64,000 nucleotides of DNA from Candidatus Limimonas egerieequi (lineage in GTDB: Bacteria > Bacillota > Clostridia > Oscillospirales > Acutalibacteraceae): assembly GCA_018064455.1 (NCBI GenBank), contig JAGHVH010000001.1, positions 1 through 64,000 of the forward strand, in the 5' to 3' direction. The position numbers and the translations under genes were made by a program. Positions 30,321 to 39,549 of this stretch are shown here, one piece after another. How positions within the stretch are numbered: the stretch's first letter is position 1; every line of letters begins with the position of its first letter. The notes under the pieces were generated by a model, which worked only from the letters and a program-made list of their open reading frames with translations, had not been told where the DNA came from and did no database searches.

Positions 30321-31797
30321 CTTGATTAAATCTTATTATATGGCAATGCTAAAGTGCTTATCATACGTCTTCGTTATGGTAGGTGTTGTAACAGTTTTGC
30401 CTGCATTTATGACTTTCTTCTATAGGGATGAGGAGCCTTATATGTGGTGCTTCGTTTTCCCTGGCATACTCTATATCTTTATTGGATACTTTATCCACCT
30501 TTGTACTGAAGGGTATGCGGTAACCAACCTTAAGCGAAACGGCGGTTCGCTTATGGTATTGCTACTTTGGGTTGTCTCAATCCTTCTTGGCGCGATTCCA
30601 TTCGTGCTTACAAAGCAGTATACCTTTGTTCAAGCACTCTTTGAATCTACCAGTGGATTTACAACAACCGGTTTTACTGTAACTGATGTAGCAAATGCCC
30701 CACACATCGTATTGATGTACCGTTCGCTACTTCACTTGCTTGGTGGTGTAGGACTTGTACTTATCTTGAGTCTCATACTATCCAAAACGTTTGGAATGCA
30801 GTTTTATATGGCAGAGGGACACCTTGATAGATTGGCACCAAGCCTTAGAAACTCAGCGAGGGTTATCATCCTCATATACCTAGGCTTCATAATAGGCGGT
30901 ACTATTTTGTTTATCATATTTGGTATGCCTGCATTTGATGCAGTTAACCACGCAATATCGGCGGTTTCAACTGGTGGCTTTTCAACAAAGGTTGAAAGTA
31001 TTGGATATTGGCACAGTGTTCCAATTGATGTTACAGCAGTCGTACTTATGATAATGGGTGCAACAAACTTTATGACATCAATGCTTATTTTGAAGGGTAA
31101 GTTCCGTGATGCACTCCTTAACGATGAGACATTGATAACAATCTTTTTAATTGCAATCGTATCTCCAATTGTTATTGTTCAGCTCCTTGTAAATGGTGTT
31201 TGTCAGAACACTCTGTCTGCAATAGATAACGGTATTTTCCAAGTAGTATCACTACTGACAACGACAGGACTTTCAACAATAAATGACTTCTTACCTAATG
31301 TCACATTTGCGATGGCACCAATTCTTCTTTTGATGATAGTTGGTGGTAACAGTGGATCAACTGCAGGTGGTATCAAGGCTTATCGTGCAGCATTTGGCCT
31401 TAAGAGCATTTTCTATGATGCTAGAAGCGAAATAGAAGCTGGTCGTATCCACAGAGCAAGATTTGTATATCGCTTTGGCAAGCAGGACAATATCGACGCA
31501 ACAGAGCAGAGCAAGAACCACACATACATCGTTATGTATCTCTTGCTTGGCCTTCTTGGAACCTTTGGTTTGACTCTTTGTGGATATACATTCCAAGCTA
31601 GCTTGATTGAGTCCTTCTCAGCACTTGGTACAGTTGGACTTTCAATTGGTATTGTAGGACCAGATATGAGCAATTTTGCGATGTTTATCATCATTCTCGA
31701 AATGATAATTGCTCGTCTTGAAATATACATCGTTATCCTTGGTGGTGCTCGTATTGTGGCTGATATCAAGGAACTTGTAGCAAAAGTGAAAAAATGA
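30307..31797 (+). CDS. TrkH/KtrB family potassium uptake protein
   Basis: ESTSGFTTTGFTV, ISAVSTGGFSTK, SLLTTTGLSTIND, GGNSGSTAGGIKAYR. Confidence 0.92.
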   Translation: MEQDNLIKSYYMAMLKCLSYVFVMVGVVTVLPAFMTFFYRDEEPYMWCFVFPGILYIFIGYFIHLCTEGYAVTNLKRNGGSLMVLLLWVVSILLGAIPFVLTKQYTFVQALFESTSGFTTTGFTVTDVANAPHIVLMYRSLLHLLGGVGLVLILSLILSKTFGMQFYMAEGHLDRLAPSLRNSARVIILIYLGFIIGGTILFIIFGMPAFDAVNHAISAVSTGGFSTKVESIGYWHSVPIDVTAVVLMIMGATNFMTSMLILKGKFRDALLNDETLITIFLIAIVSPIVIVQLLVNGVCQNTLSAIDNGIFQVVSLLTTTGLSTINDFLPNVTFAMAPILLLMIVGGNSGSTAGGIKAYRAAFGLKSIFYDARSEIEAGRIHRARFVYRFGKQDNIDATEQSKNHTYIVMYLLLGLLGTFGLTLCGYTFQASLIESFSALGTVGLSIGIVGPDMSNFAMFIIILEMIIARLEIYIVILGGARIVADIKELVAKVKK

Positions 31798-31814
31798 GAT
31801 AGGAGGTAACTCAT

Positions 31815-32735
31815 ATGCCAGAAAACGAAAAACTCGATACAGCGATGACTCAATTCTTGTTAATTGATTCACTTTCTAGTATTTATCTATCTTTGCACAT
31901 CATTGATCTTGATAAGAACACTTCAGTAGAGTACAACGCCTCAAGTGCTATTAGGGAAGTTGCGACTAAAAATACTGATGCTGACCAAGTTATGATAGCT
32001 ACGATGAAGCATGTTGTTGTAAGCGAATATCAAGATGCAGTTATCGAATTTACTGATTTACATACAGTTGCTGAACGTATGCGTGGTAAGCAGAGTATCA
32101 CATTTGAGTTTATTAGTGCCAATTTTGGTTGGTGCAGAGGCCGCTTTATCAGAATTAACGATGTGAGCCTTGATGAGTTGCCAACTCGTGTAATCTTTGC
32201 TACTGAGGTTATTGACGAAGAAAAGCGTCGTGAGGAAAATCTCATCCGTATTTCACTTACAGATGAACTTACAACACTTCTCAACCGTCGTGCATACGAG
32301 GAAGAACTCAAGCTCTATACGGATCTTTCAAAAACAGAAAACTTTACTTATGTTTCAATGGATTTAAACGGCCTCAAGCGTGTAAACGATAACATTGGTC
32401 ACGCAGCAGGTGATGAACTTATTATTGAAGCAGCTAAAATTATTCGTGCTTCAATGGGCCGTTTTGGTAAGGTGTTTAGAACTGGCGGCGATGAGTTCCA
32501 AGCAATCCTATTCGTTGAACCAAGCAAGATAGATGAAATCACAAAGAGTATGTGTGACATGTGCGATGCTTGGAAGGGCGAATACAGCGATACAATGTCA
32601 ATTTCATACGGTGTTGCAAGTCAGTCAGAGTTCCCTGACAAAAAAGTTAAGGAACTTGGCAAAATTGCAGACAAGCGTATGTATGAAAACAAGGACGAGT
32701 ACTATAGGCGTACTGGCCTTGATAGGCGTAAATAA
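31815..32735 (+). CDS. GGDEF diguanylate cyclase with N-terminal sensor
   Basis: DELTTLLNRRAYEEEL, MDLNGLKRVNDNIGHAAGDELI, RTGGDEFQAIL. Confidence 0.88.
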   Translation: MPENEKLDTAMTQFLLIDSLSSIYLSLHIIDLDKNTSVEYNASSAIREVATKNTDADQVMIATMKHVVVSEYQDAVIEFTDLHTVAERMRGKQSITFEFISANFGWCRGRFIRINDVSLDELPTRVIFATEVIDEEKRREENLIRISLTDELTTLLNRRAYEEELKLYTDLSKTENFTYVSMDLNGLKRVNDNIGHAAGDELIIEAAKIIRASMGRFGKVFRTGGDEFQAILFVEPSKIDEITKSMCDMCDAWKGEYSDTMSISYGVASQSEFPDKKVKELGKIADKRMYENKDEYYRRTGLDRRK

Positions 32736-32788
32736 GCAATATAAAAAATTAAGGACCAGTATAAATATGTCCATAAAGAGGGTGCATT

Positions 32789-32848
32789 ATGGAAAAGTCC
32801 GTTGATAAAACAGTAGATTTAAGTAAATACACAAATAGTAATATATAA
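32789..32848 (+). CDS. Candidate 19-aa micro-ORF
   Basis: RBS aaagaggg, ATG at 32789, MEKSVDKTVDLSKYTNSNI*; too short for the ORF track. Confidence 0.3.
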   Translation: MEKSVDKTVDLSKYTNSNI

Positions 32849-32863
32849 AATTAGAGGTAAATC

Positions 32864-35296
32864 ATGGGCGACATTAAAAACGAATACAAACTTGATAAGG
32901 AAACAAGGGATGCTCTTAAGGTTTTAGACGCACTTCTTTTCGATTACCATTCTGTTGTTTTAGTGGATGGTGAAACTCACAAGGTTATGCCGTTTAGAAT
33001 GGTAGAGAATCAGTCTATTAAATCCGCTATGGATATGGCAGTAAATAGTGCTTCATATGATGAGGCAATAGATACGTATATTGACACGTATATTGCTCCT
33101 GAGGACAGAGAAGAAGTAAAAGCAAAAACAAAGTTTGATGTTTTTGCTCAAAAGGCAGCTGAAAACAGAGTATATAAAGTACAGTTTAGACGTGTGACAA
33201 AGATTAATTCTTCTGATTACACAGAGATGTGCTTTGTAAAAATTGTAATTGATGACAAGGATGTTTATGCTATAGCATTCAGGGACATCAATGAAGCAGC
33301 TCTTGAGAGAATAACTGAACAAACTGTAATTACTGCTTTCGCAAAGAATTACGACTATATTTCAGTAATCAATCCTGATACATTCGATGAAATCATAATG
33401 AGACAGGATCCAAGTTTTAATGACTTGTTACCTGGATGGGATAACAGTAACTTTGTTGAAAAGGTTGCTCTTGTTGGCGAGCAAATTGTCCATCCAGAAG
33501 ATAAAGAGTACTATGATGAAGCAATGAGCAAAGAAGTAGTACTTGGAGAACTTGAGTCAAAAGACATATATCGCGTAAACTTTAGGGAAGTATTTGGCGA
33601 TCAAATAGTTTATTACCAGGCAGTTTTCTCATGCATAGATTATGAAAATATCAAAAACTATGTTGTAGGTTTTCACAACATTGATGACCAGATGAAAAAG
33701 GAATTGGCACATAAAGCAGAGCTTGAAGAAGCAGTATACATGGCTCAAGCAGCAAACCGTGCAAAGACAACATTTCTCTCTAATATGTCCCATGATATTA
33801 GAACACCAATGAACGCAATTATTGGCTTCACAAGCCTTGCTGCAACTCACATTGATAACAAGGAACAGGTGCTCGCTTACCTCAAAAAGATTAGTCAATC
33901 GTCAGAACATCTCTTGTCTTTGATTAATGACGTACTTGATATGTCAAGAATCGAGTCGGGTAGAATGCATATTGAGGAAAAGGAAGAGAACCTTTCTGAA
34001 ATTATTCACTCACTTAGGAATATTGTTCAAACTGATATTCAAGCAAGAGAGATTGATTTCTATATCGACTCTGTTGATATGTACGATGAGTATGTCTTCT
34101 GTGACAAACTTAGAATTAATCAGATGCTTCTCAACGTTTTGTCAAACGCTATCAAGTACACGCCAAATGGTGGTCACGTAGCGCTCAAGATATCTGAAAA
34201 AGAGATAAAGCCAAATGGTAGAGCATCATATGAGTTTAGGATTATAGATGATGGCATAGGTATGACAGAAGAGTTCTTGTCTACTATCTTCCAGCCATTC
34301 TCTAGAGCTCATTCTTCAACCAAGAGCGGTGTAGAAGGCACTGGCCTTGGTATGGCTATTACCAAGAATATTGTTGATATGCTTGGTGGTACAATTGACG
34401 TAAAGAGCACTATTGGTAAGGGCACTGAATTCATTATTAACTTGGAATTTAAACTTGCAACAGAGCACAATGTTCCAACGGTAATTCCTCAAGTAGAGGG
34501 CCTTCGTGGCCTTGTAGTTGATGATAACACCGATACTTGTATAAGCGTATCCAAAATGCTCAAGGAAATCGGTATGCGCTCAGAATGGTGTACATCAGGT
34601 AAGGAAGCAGTTATCCGTACAGAGGAAGCAGTTCAGTATGGTGACAGCTACAAAGTATATATTATTGACTGGCTTATGCCTGATATGAATGGTATTGAGA
34701 CAACAAGAAGAATAAGAAGAGTTGTTGGCGATGAGGCTCCAATCATTATCCTCACAGCATATGACTGGACGGATATTGAAGAGGAGGCAAGAGAGGCTGG
34801 CGTAACAGGATTTGTTCCAAAGCCACTCTTCCCATCAGACCTCCACAAGGTGCTTGCAGAGTGCTGTGGCATTGCTAATGCATCCGATGATAAGCCACTT
34901 GATAACTACAACTTAACTGGTCACAAGGTTTTACTTGTTGATGACAACGAACTTAATCGAGAAATTGCTTGTGACATCCTTGTTGAAAACGGCATGATTG
35001 TAAAGCAGGCTACTGATGGTACAGAAGCTGTTGAAATCATGGAAAATGCAAAGCCTGGCGACTTTGACCTCATCCTTATGGATGTTCAAATGCCAGTAAT
35101 GGACGGTCATGAGGCAACTCGCAATATTAGAAAACTTGCAAATAAAGATGTTGCAAACATCCCAATTATTGCAATGACTGCCAATGCATTCTCAGAGGAT
35201 AAAGAGGCCGCTTTTGCCGCTGGTATGGACGAGCACTTAGCAAAGCCTATTAACATTGACGCATTAAAGAATGTACTCGCAAAGTATTTAAAGTAA
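32864..35296 (+). CDS. Hybrid sensor histidine kinase with two receiver domains
   Basis: MSHDIRTPMNAIIGFTSLA (HisKA), GTGLGMAITKNIVDMLGG (HATPase), IIDWLMPDMNGIE and ILMDVQMPVMDGHEATR (REC). Confidence 0.93.
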   Translation: MGDIKNEYKLDKETRDALKVLDALLFDYHSVVLVDGETHKVMPFRMVENQSIKSAMDMAVNSASYDEAIDTYIDTYIAPEDREEVKAKTKFDVFAQKAAENRVYKVQFRRVTKINSSDYTEMCFVKIVIDDKDVYAIAFRDINEAALERITEQTVITAFAKNYDYISVINPDTFDEIIMRQDPSFNDLLPGWDNSNFVEKVALVGEQIVHPEDKEYYDEAMSKEVVLGELESKDIYRVNFREVFGDQIVYYQAVFSCIDYENIKNYVVGFHNIDDQMKKELAHKAELEEAVYMAQAANRAKTTFLSNMSHDIRTPMNAIIGFTSLAATHIDNKEQVLAYLKKISQSSEHLLSLINDVLDMSRIESGRMHIEEKEENLSEIIHSLRNIVQTDIQAREIDFYIDSVDMYDEYVFCDKLRINQMLLNVLSNAIKYTPNGGHVALKISEKEIKPNGRASYEFRIIDDGIGMTEEFLSTIFQPFSRAHSSTKSGVEGTGLGMAITKNIVDMLGGTIDVKSTIGKGTEFIINLEFKLATEHNVPTVIPQVEGLRGLVVDDNTDTCISVSKMLKEIGMRSEWCTSGKEAVIRTEEAVQYGDSYKVYIIDWLMPDMNGIETTRRIRRVVGDEAPIIILTAYDWTDIEEEAREAGVTGFVPKPLFPSDLHKVLAECCGIANASDDKPLDNYNLTGHKVLLVDDNELNREIACDILVENGMIVKQATDGTEAVEIMENAKPGDFDLILMDVQMPVMDGHEATRNIRKLANKDVANIPIIAMTANAFSEDKEAAFAAGMDEHLAKPINIDALKNVLAKYLK

Positions 35297-35306
35297 GGTA
35301 ATTCAT

Positions 35307-35819
35307 ATGTCACTTAAAACAATTGATCAAAAAGCAAAAGAAAAGGGCAAGGGCGTTGAAACCCTTTGGCAGCTTGTTAAGTTTATGGTAGTAAGCATGG
35401 GTGCGTTTGTCATTCAGACATTCTTGCCACTCCTTTTGAAGCTACCTATGAGTGACGAGTTCCTTTATAGGGAATTTGTATTTTGGATTTTCAAGTCAAC
35501 CGCTGATGTTGGTCTTGGAATATTTATCGCAGCTAATGTAAGTAATGTGCTTGCACAGATTGTCTCTTTCTTTATCAACAGAGACAAGACATTTAATTCA
35601 AGCGCAAATATTGCTGTGACACTTCCGATTTACATCGTGTTTACGATTGCACTTATCTGCTTTTCCGCATGGCTTTCTCCAACCCTCATCACTGCCCTTG
35701 GCAGTAAGGTAGGGGAGAATCTAGCTATTTCGCTTTCAGGCGCAATCTGCGGTGCAATCCAGTTCTTCCTCTACTTCCCAGTAGATAAACTTTTATTCAG
35801 AAAACCAAAAGAAGAATAA
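35307..35819 (+). CDS. GtrA-like family membrane protein
   Basis: KFMVVSMGAFVIQTFLPLLL...FFINRDKTFNSSANI, 4 TM. Confidence 0.65.
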   Translation: MSLKTIDQKAKEKGKGVETLWQLVKFMVVSMGAFVIQTFLPLLLKLPMSDEFLYREFVFWIFKSTADVGLGIFIAANVSNVLAQIVSFFINRDKTFNSSANIAVTLPIYIVFTIALICFSAWLSPTLITALGSKVGENLAISLSGAICGAIQFFLYFPVDKLLFRKPKEE

Positions 35820-35838
35820 CCTTTTATTAGGAGATAAA

Positions 35839-36360
35839 ATGGAATTTAGATGCGCTACAATGGATGATTTCGAAAAAATCGTTGAACTATACAAGCACAT
35901 AATTGATGATACTAAAGACTTTGCTATATTAACTCGATGGGTATGGGGCCTTCATCCAAACGAAGAGAAGGTTGAAAACTATATCAAGGAACATGCTATG
36001 TACATCCTCCTAGATGGTGAAAACTTTGTATCTGTTATGGCGGCGCCACTTTATCAAACCCCTGACTATGATGTAGTTGGATGGGATGAAAGCATTGATA
36101 AGCAGGATGCTATGACAGTTCATATCATCGGTGTTAGTCCTGAGTATCAGAGACAGGGCATCGCAAAGTTTATGCTTGGCAAGAGCCTTGATATTGCAAG
36201 GGAAAATGGCAAGAAATCAGTTCGACTTGATACCCTTCGCAGTAATGTAGTAGCACAGCATATGTATAGCTCATTTGGCTTCAACTATTGTGGGTCGCAG
36301 GTTCTTGACTCTTATCTAGGAATCCCAATTGAATTTGTGTATTATGAGTATATAGTTTAA
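35839..36360 (+). CDS. GNAT family N-acetyltransferase
   Basis: IIGVSPEYQRQGIAKFMLGKSLDIARENGKKSVRLDTL. Confidence 0.87.
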   Translation: MEFRCATMDDFEKIVELYKHIIDDTKDFAILTRWVWGLHPNEEKVENYIKEHAMYILLDGENFVSVMAAPLYQTPDYDVVGWDESIDKQDAMTVHIIGVSPEYQRQGIAKFMLGKSLDIARENGKKSVRLDTLRSNVVAQHMYSSFGFNYCGSQVLDSYLGIPIEFVYYEYIV

Positions 36361-36380
36361 AGTTGATGGAGGTAATTCAC

Positions 36381-36665
36381 ATGATTATGGATGGATGCCA
36401 AGGCAAGCCTCGCACACCTACTATAATCGAAAAGACTTGCCCGAATTGTGGTGCAGAAATTGAAATGTTTTCAATTGACACAGAAATGGTTTGTGAAAAC
36501 TGTGGTTACACTGTGTACAATGACACCTTGAGCTGCGTTCAATGGTGCAAGTATGCCAAGGATTGCGTTGGCGAAGACATGTATAAAAACATGATGATTA
36601 TCGCCAACCGCAATAAGGAAAAGCTTGAGGTTGAACGCAAAGTAAAAAAGTTAAGAGAAGAATAA
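36381..36665 (+). CDS. Small Zn-ribbon protein of unknown function
   Basis: CPNCGAEIEMFSIDTEMVCENCGYTVYNDTLSCVQWCKYAKDC. Confidence 0.7.
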   Translation: MIMDGCQGKPRTPTIIEKTCPNCGAEIEMFSIDTEMVCENCGYTVYNDTLSCVQWCKYAKDCVGEDMYKNMMIIANRNKEKLEVERKVKKLREE

Positions 36666-36685
36666 AAGAAAAGCAGGCGAATTTT

Positions 36686-37696
36686 TTGAGAGCAGTATTA
36701 ATCGGTGTAGGTTCAATCGGTGGCCCACTTGCAGTTTTAATGCATGAGAAGGGCGTAGATTTAGATGTAGTCGCCCATGGCGAAGAAAAGGCAAAACTCA
36801 TTAGGGAAGAGGGCTTTAAGGTAACTGGAACCCTCGGTGAGCACGTGGAGAGGCTTAACGCGCACGCTAGTATTGATGAGCTTTCTGGCACATATGATGT
36901 CTGCTTTATCGCTACAAAATACCAACAAATGCCAGAACTGGCAAGGGAAATTACTTTACATCTTAACGAAAATTCGTTGGTTGTGTCACTTCAAAACGGA
37001 ATTGTGACAGATCTTTTGGCCAAAGAAGTTGGCGAAAACCGCACAGTTGCGTGCATGATAGGCATCGGTGCAACATTACTTGCTCCTAACCATGTTCAGG
37101 TTACGGCGGGCAATGAGTTTATAATTGGCATGCCATATAGGGAGAACACACCAGAAGTATATGAGGTTGCAAAACTCATGTCGGCGTGCTGCCCAACTGC
37201 CGTCGAGGATGACATAATTGCACGTCTTTACTCAAAGGTAATTTTTAACTCTTGTATCAACAGTCTTGCTGGCATAACTGGCAAGACAGTTGGTTCGATC
37301 CTCGACACCAAGGAAGCACGCCGTATAATCCTCGCCATCATTCGCGAGGGAATGGCTGTAGCTGACAAAATGCAGCTCGATGTTCCAAAGTTCAATATGC
37401 TTCCAAAGTTTGGCACAATAGCCAAGAACAATAACTCAATTTCTAACGCATTCTTTAGCAACTTTCTACGCATTGGATTCAAGGTTGCCTCAAAGAATGT
37501 TAAACCATCAACTCTCCAGTCCCTTGAGAAGGGCCACAGAACAGAGATAGACATCATGAATGGCTATATTTCCGCAAAGGGAAAAGAGCTTGGCATCCCA
37601 ACTCCAGTAAACGATTCTCTCACAAAGATGATTAAAGACATAGAGAATGGAAATCTAAAGATAGACCAAAATAATGTAAAAAGGGTTCTCGAATGA
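36686..37696 (+). CDS. Ketopantoate reductase (PanE/ApbA family)
   Basis: AVLIGVGSIGGPLAVLMHEKGVDLDVVA, LQNGIVTDLLA, NSCINSLAGITGKTVG; TTG start. Confidence 0.82.
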   Translation: MRAVLIGVGSIGGPLAVLMHEKGVDLDVVAHGEEKAKLIREEGFKVTGTLGEHVERLNAHASIDELSGTYDVCFIATKYQQMPELAREITLHLNENSLVVSLQNGIVTDLLAKEVGENRTVACMIGIGATLLAPNHVQVTAGNEFIIGMPYRENTPEVYEVAKLMSACCPTAVEDDIIARLYSKVIFNSCINSLAGITGKTVGSILDTKEARRIILAIIREGMAVADKMQLDVPKFNMLPKFGTIAKNNNSISNAFFSNFLRIGFKVASKNVKPSTLQSLEKGHRTEIDIMNGYISAKGKELGIPTPVNDSLTKMIKDIENGNLKIDQNNVKRVLE

Positions 37697-37710
37697 GAAC
37701 CCTTTTTTTT
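37680..37710 (+). terminator. Terminator overlapping the panE-like stop codon
   Basis: aaagggttctcgaatgagaaccctttttttt. Confidence 0.92.
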
Positions 37711-37794
37711 GGTGCACCTGACAGGAATCGAACCTGCACCCCTCTCGAGACTAGATCCTAAGTCTAGCGCGTCTGCCAGTTCCGCCACAGGTGC
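37710..37794 (-). tRNA. tRNA-Leu (TAG anticodon)
   Basis: Minus strand GCACCTGTGGCGGAACTGGCAGACGCGCTAGACTTAGGATCTAG...GGTTCGATTCCTGTCAGGTGCACCA. Confidence 0.93.
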
Positions 37795-37901
37795 ATGTGA
37801 CTTGACTATTTTAGCAGAAAAGAGATACGTTTTCAATATAAAAATGGGGTTTATTAGTTGTACGATTTATGGTACTATAAGGTTGTGAAGGGGGAAGGGA
37901 A

Positions 37902-38903
37902 ATGGCAGGAAATTCAGGATCAAAGGCTAAAGTTTTGGCAATCAATGATATCCTTCGTGAGTATACTGACGAGGATCATCCTATCACAGCAACTACGATA
38001 GCGGATATGCTTAAAAACTGTGGCCTTAGCGCAGAACGTAAAGCTATCTACAGCGATATCGATATGCTCATTGATTATGGTTATGACATTATTAAGAATC
38101 CTCCACCAGCAAAGGGTTATTACCTTGGTGAGCGCGATTTCCAGATAGCGGAAGCGAGATTACTTATAGATGCTCTCCAGTCTGCTCAGTCGATAACTGA
38201 GAAGAAGACAGAGGAGATAATCGAAAGTGTCGAGAAGAGCTTATCAAAGTATCAGCGTGATACCTTGCATAGACAGCAGGTCTATGTTGAGCATAAAAAC
38301 AAGAGTTCCAATGAGATGCTCTATTATTGGATAGACGCCCTCTCGACGGCTATTCAGACCAAGAAGAAGGTTTGCATCCATTACATCAAAAGACGCCTTA
38401 TTGCGGGCGAGGAGCCTAAAAATGAGGAACATATCTATAACGTAACTCCATATGCTCTTATTTGGAACGATGGACATTATTATTTGGTATGTAATAATGC
38501 AAAGTATCCTAATGCAATGCATTTGAGAATTGACAAGATTACCAAGGTCAAGATTCTTGATGAGCCAGCAAGGCCACTTTCTGAGGTGTTTAAATACAAG
38601 GATCATTTCGATGCTGCTGATTACCTCTCAACTCAGTTTAATATGTTCTCTGGTACACCGGAGAGGGTACAGATACGTTGTAAAACTGGTATGTGGGAGA
38701 TTGTAGCTGATCGCTTTGGTGAAGATGTAGCAATTATCGAACACACAGAGGATACATTTACAATTGCTGTAAACGCAGTTGTATCAGGTCTTGTATCATG
38801 GATTATGCAGTATGGTGATTCCATGGTGGCACTTGCCCCTCAGTCGTTTAGGGAGCAAGTGGAAGAAAGAGCAAAAGCACTTGTAAAGGCGTATAAAGAA
38901 TGA
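37902..38903 (+). CDS. WYL-domain transcriptional regulator
   Basis: N-terminal HTH, YNVTPYALIWNDGHYYLVCNNAKYPNAMHLRIDKI. Confidence 0.88.
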   Translation: MAGNSGSKAKVLAINDILREYTDEDHPITATTIADMLKNCGLSAERKAIYSDIDMLIDYGYDIIKNPPPAKGYYLGERDFQIAEARLLIDALQSAQSITEKKTEEIIESVEKSLSKYQRDTLHRQQVYVEHKNKSSNEMLYYWIDALSTAIQTKKKVCIHYIKRRLIAGEEPKNEEHIYNVTPYALIWNDGHYYLVCNNAKYPNAMHLRIDKITKVKILDEPARPLSEVFKYKDHFDAADYLSTQFNMFSGTPERVQIRCKTGMWEIVADRFGEDVAIIEHTEDTFTIAVNAVVSGLVSWIMQYGDSMVALAPQSFREQVEERAKALVKAYKE

Positions 38904-39508
38904 ACTATCAACTAGAACTTGATAATTTAATAGCAAGTCTTGGCGACAGGCGTCCAAAGCTACTACTTCATAGTTGCTGTGGGCCTTGTTCGTCATATGT
39001 AATTACATATTTGAATCAGTATTTTGATATTACTGTTTTGTATTTCAATCCGTCTATTGCGCCGGATGAGGAGTACTATCATCGCAAAGAAGTACAACTG
39101 TCACTGATTTCTCAGTACAATGAGACGACAGAAAATAAAGTGTTGTTTATGGACTGCGACTATGACCACCAGTCATTCCTTGACTTGGTTTTAGGTTTTG
39201 AGTGCGAGCCAGAGGGCGGCGAGCGATGTCACATTTGCTATCGTCAGCGCCTTGAAGCAACCGCTTCGCGCGCACGTGATTGTGGGTTCGAATTTTTCTG
39301 CTCAACACTGTCTGTTAGCCCATATAAAAATGCAGTTGTTCTCAATGAAATAGGAACGGAATTATCCCATACTTACGAGGTTTCTTGGTTGCCATCAGAC
39401 TTCAAAAAGAGGGAAGGATATAAGCAATCAATCGAACTGAGTAAATTATATAACCTTTACAGGCAAGATTATTGCGGTTGTGAGTTCTCAAAAAAGGGTA
39501 ATAGGTAA
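38900..39508 (+). CDS. queH: Epoxyqueuosine reductase QueH
   Basis: LLHSCCGPCSSYV, GGERCHICYRQRLEATA, FCSTLSVSPYKN, YRQDYCGCEFSKK; ATGA overlap with preceding CDS. Confidence 0.92.
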   Translation: MNYQLELDNLIASLGDRRPKLLLHSCCGPCSSYVITYLNQYFDITVLYFNPSIAPDEEYYHRKEVQLSLISQYNETTENKVLFMDCDYDHQSFLDLVLGFECEPEGGERCHICYRQRLEATASRARDCGFEFFCSTLSVSPYKNAVVLNEIGTELSHTYEVSWLPSDFKKREGYKQSIELSKLYNLYRQDYCGCEFSKKGNR

Positions 39509-39512
39509 AGGA

Positions 39513-39546
39513 AAAGCCGCTCGATTGAGCGGCTATCGTTTTTTGT
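39513..39546. terminator. Terminator between convergent queH and hydrolase genes
   Basis: aaagccgctcgattgagcggctatcgttttttgtgtttt. Confidence 0.8.
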
Positions 39547-39549
39547 GTT

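Noticed and set aside
31815-32735. Product-inhibition I-site (RxxD) in the GGDEF protein
   Set aside because: Sequence just before GGDEF (GRFGKVFRT) has no RxxD at the expected position
37564-37836. Minus ORF with PVAELADALDLGSSLERGAGSIPVRCTKK
   Set aside because: Translation of the tRNA-Leu gene, a well-known spurious ORF pattern
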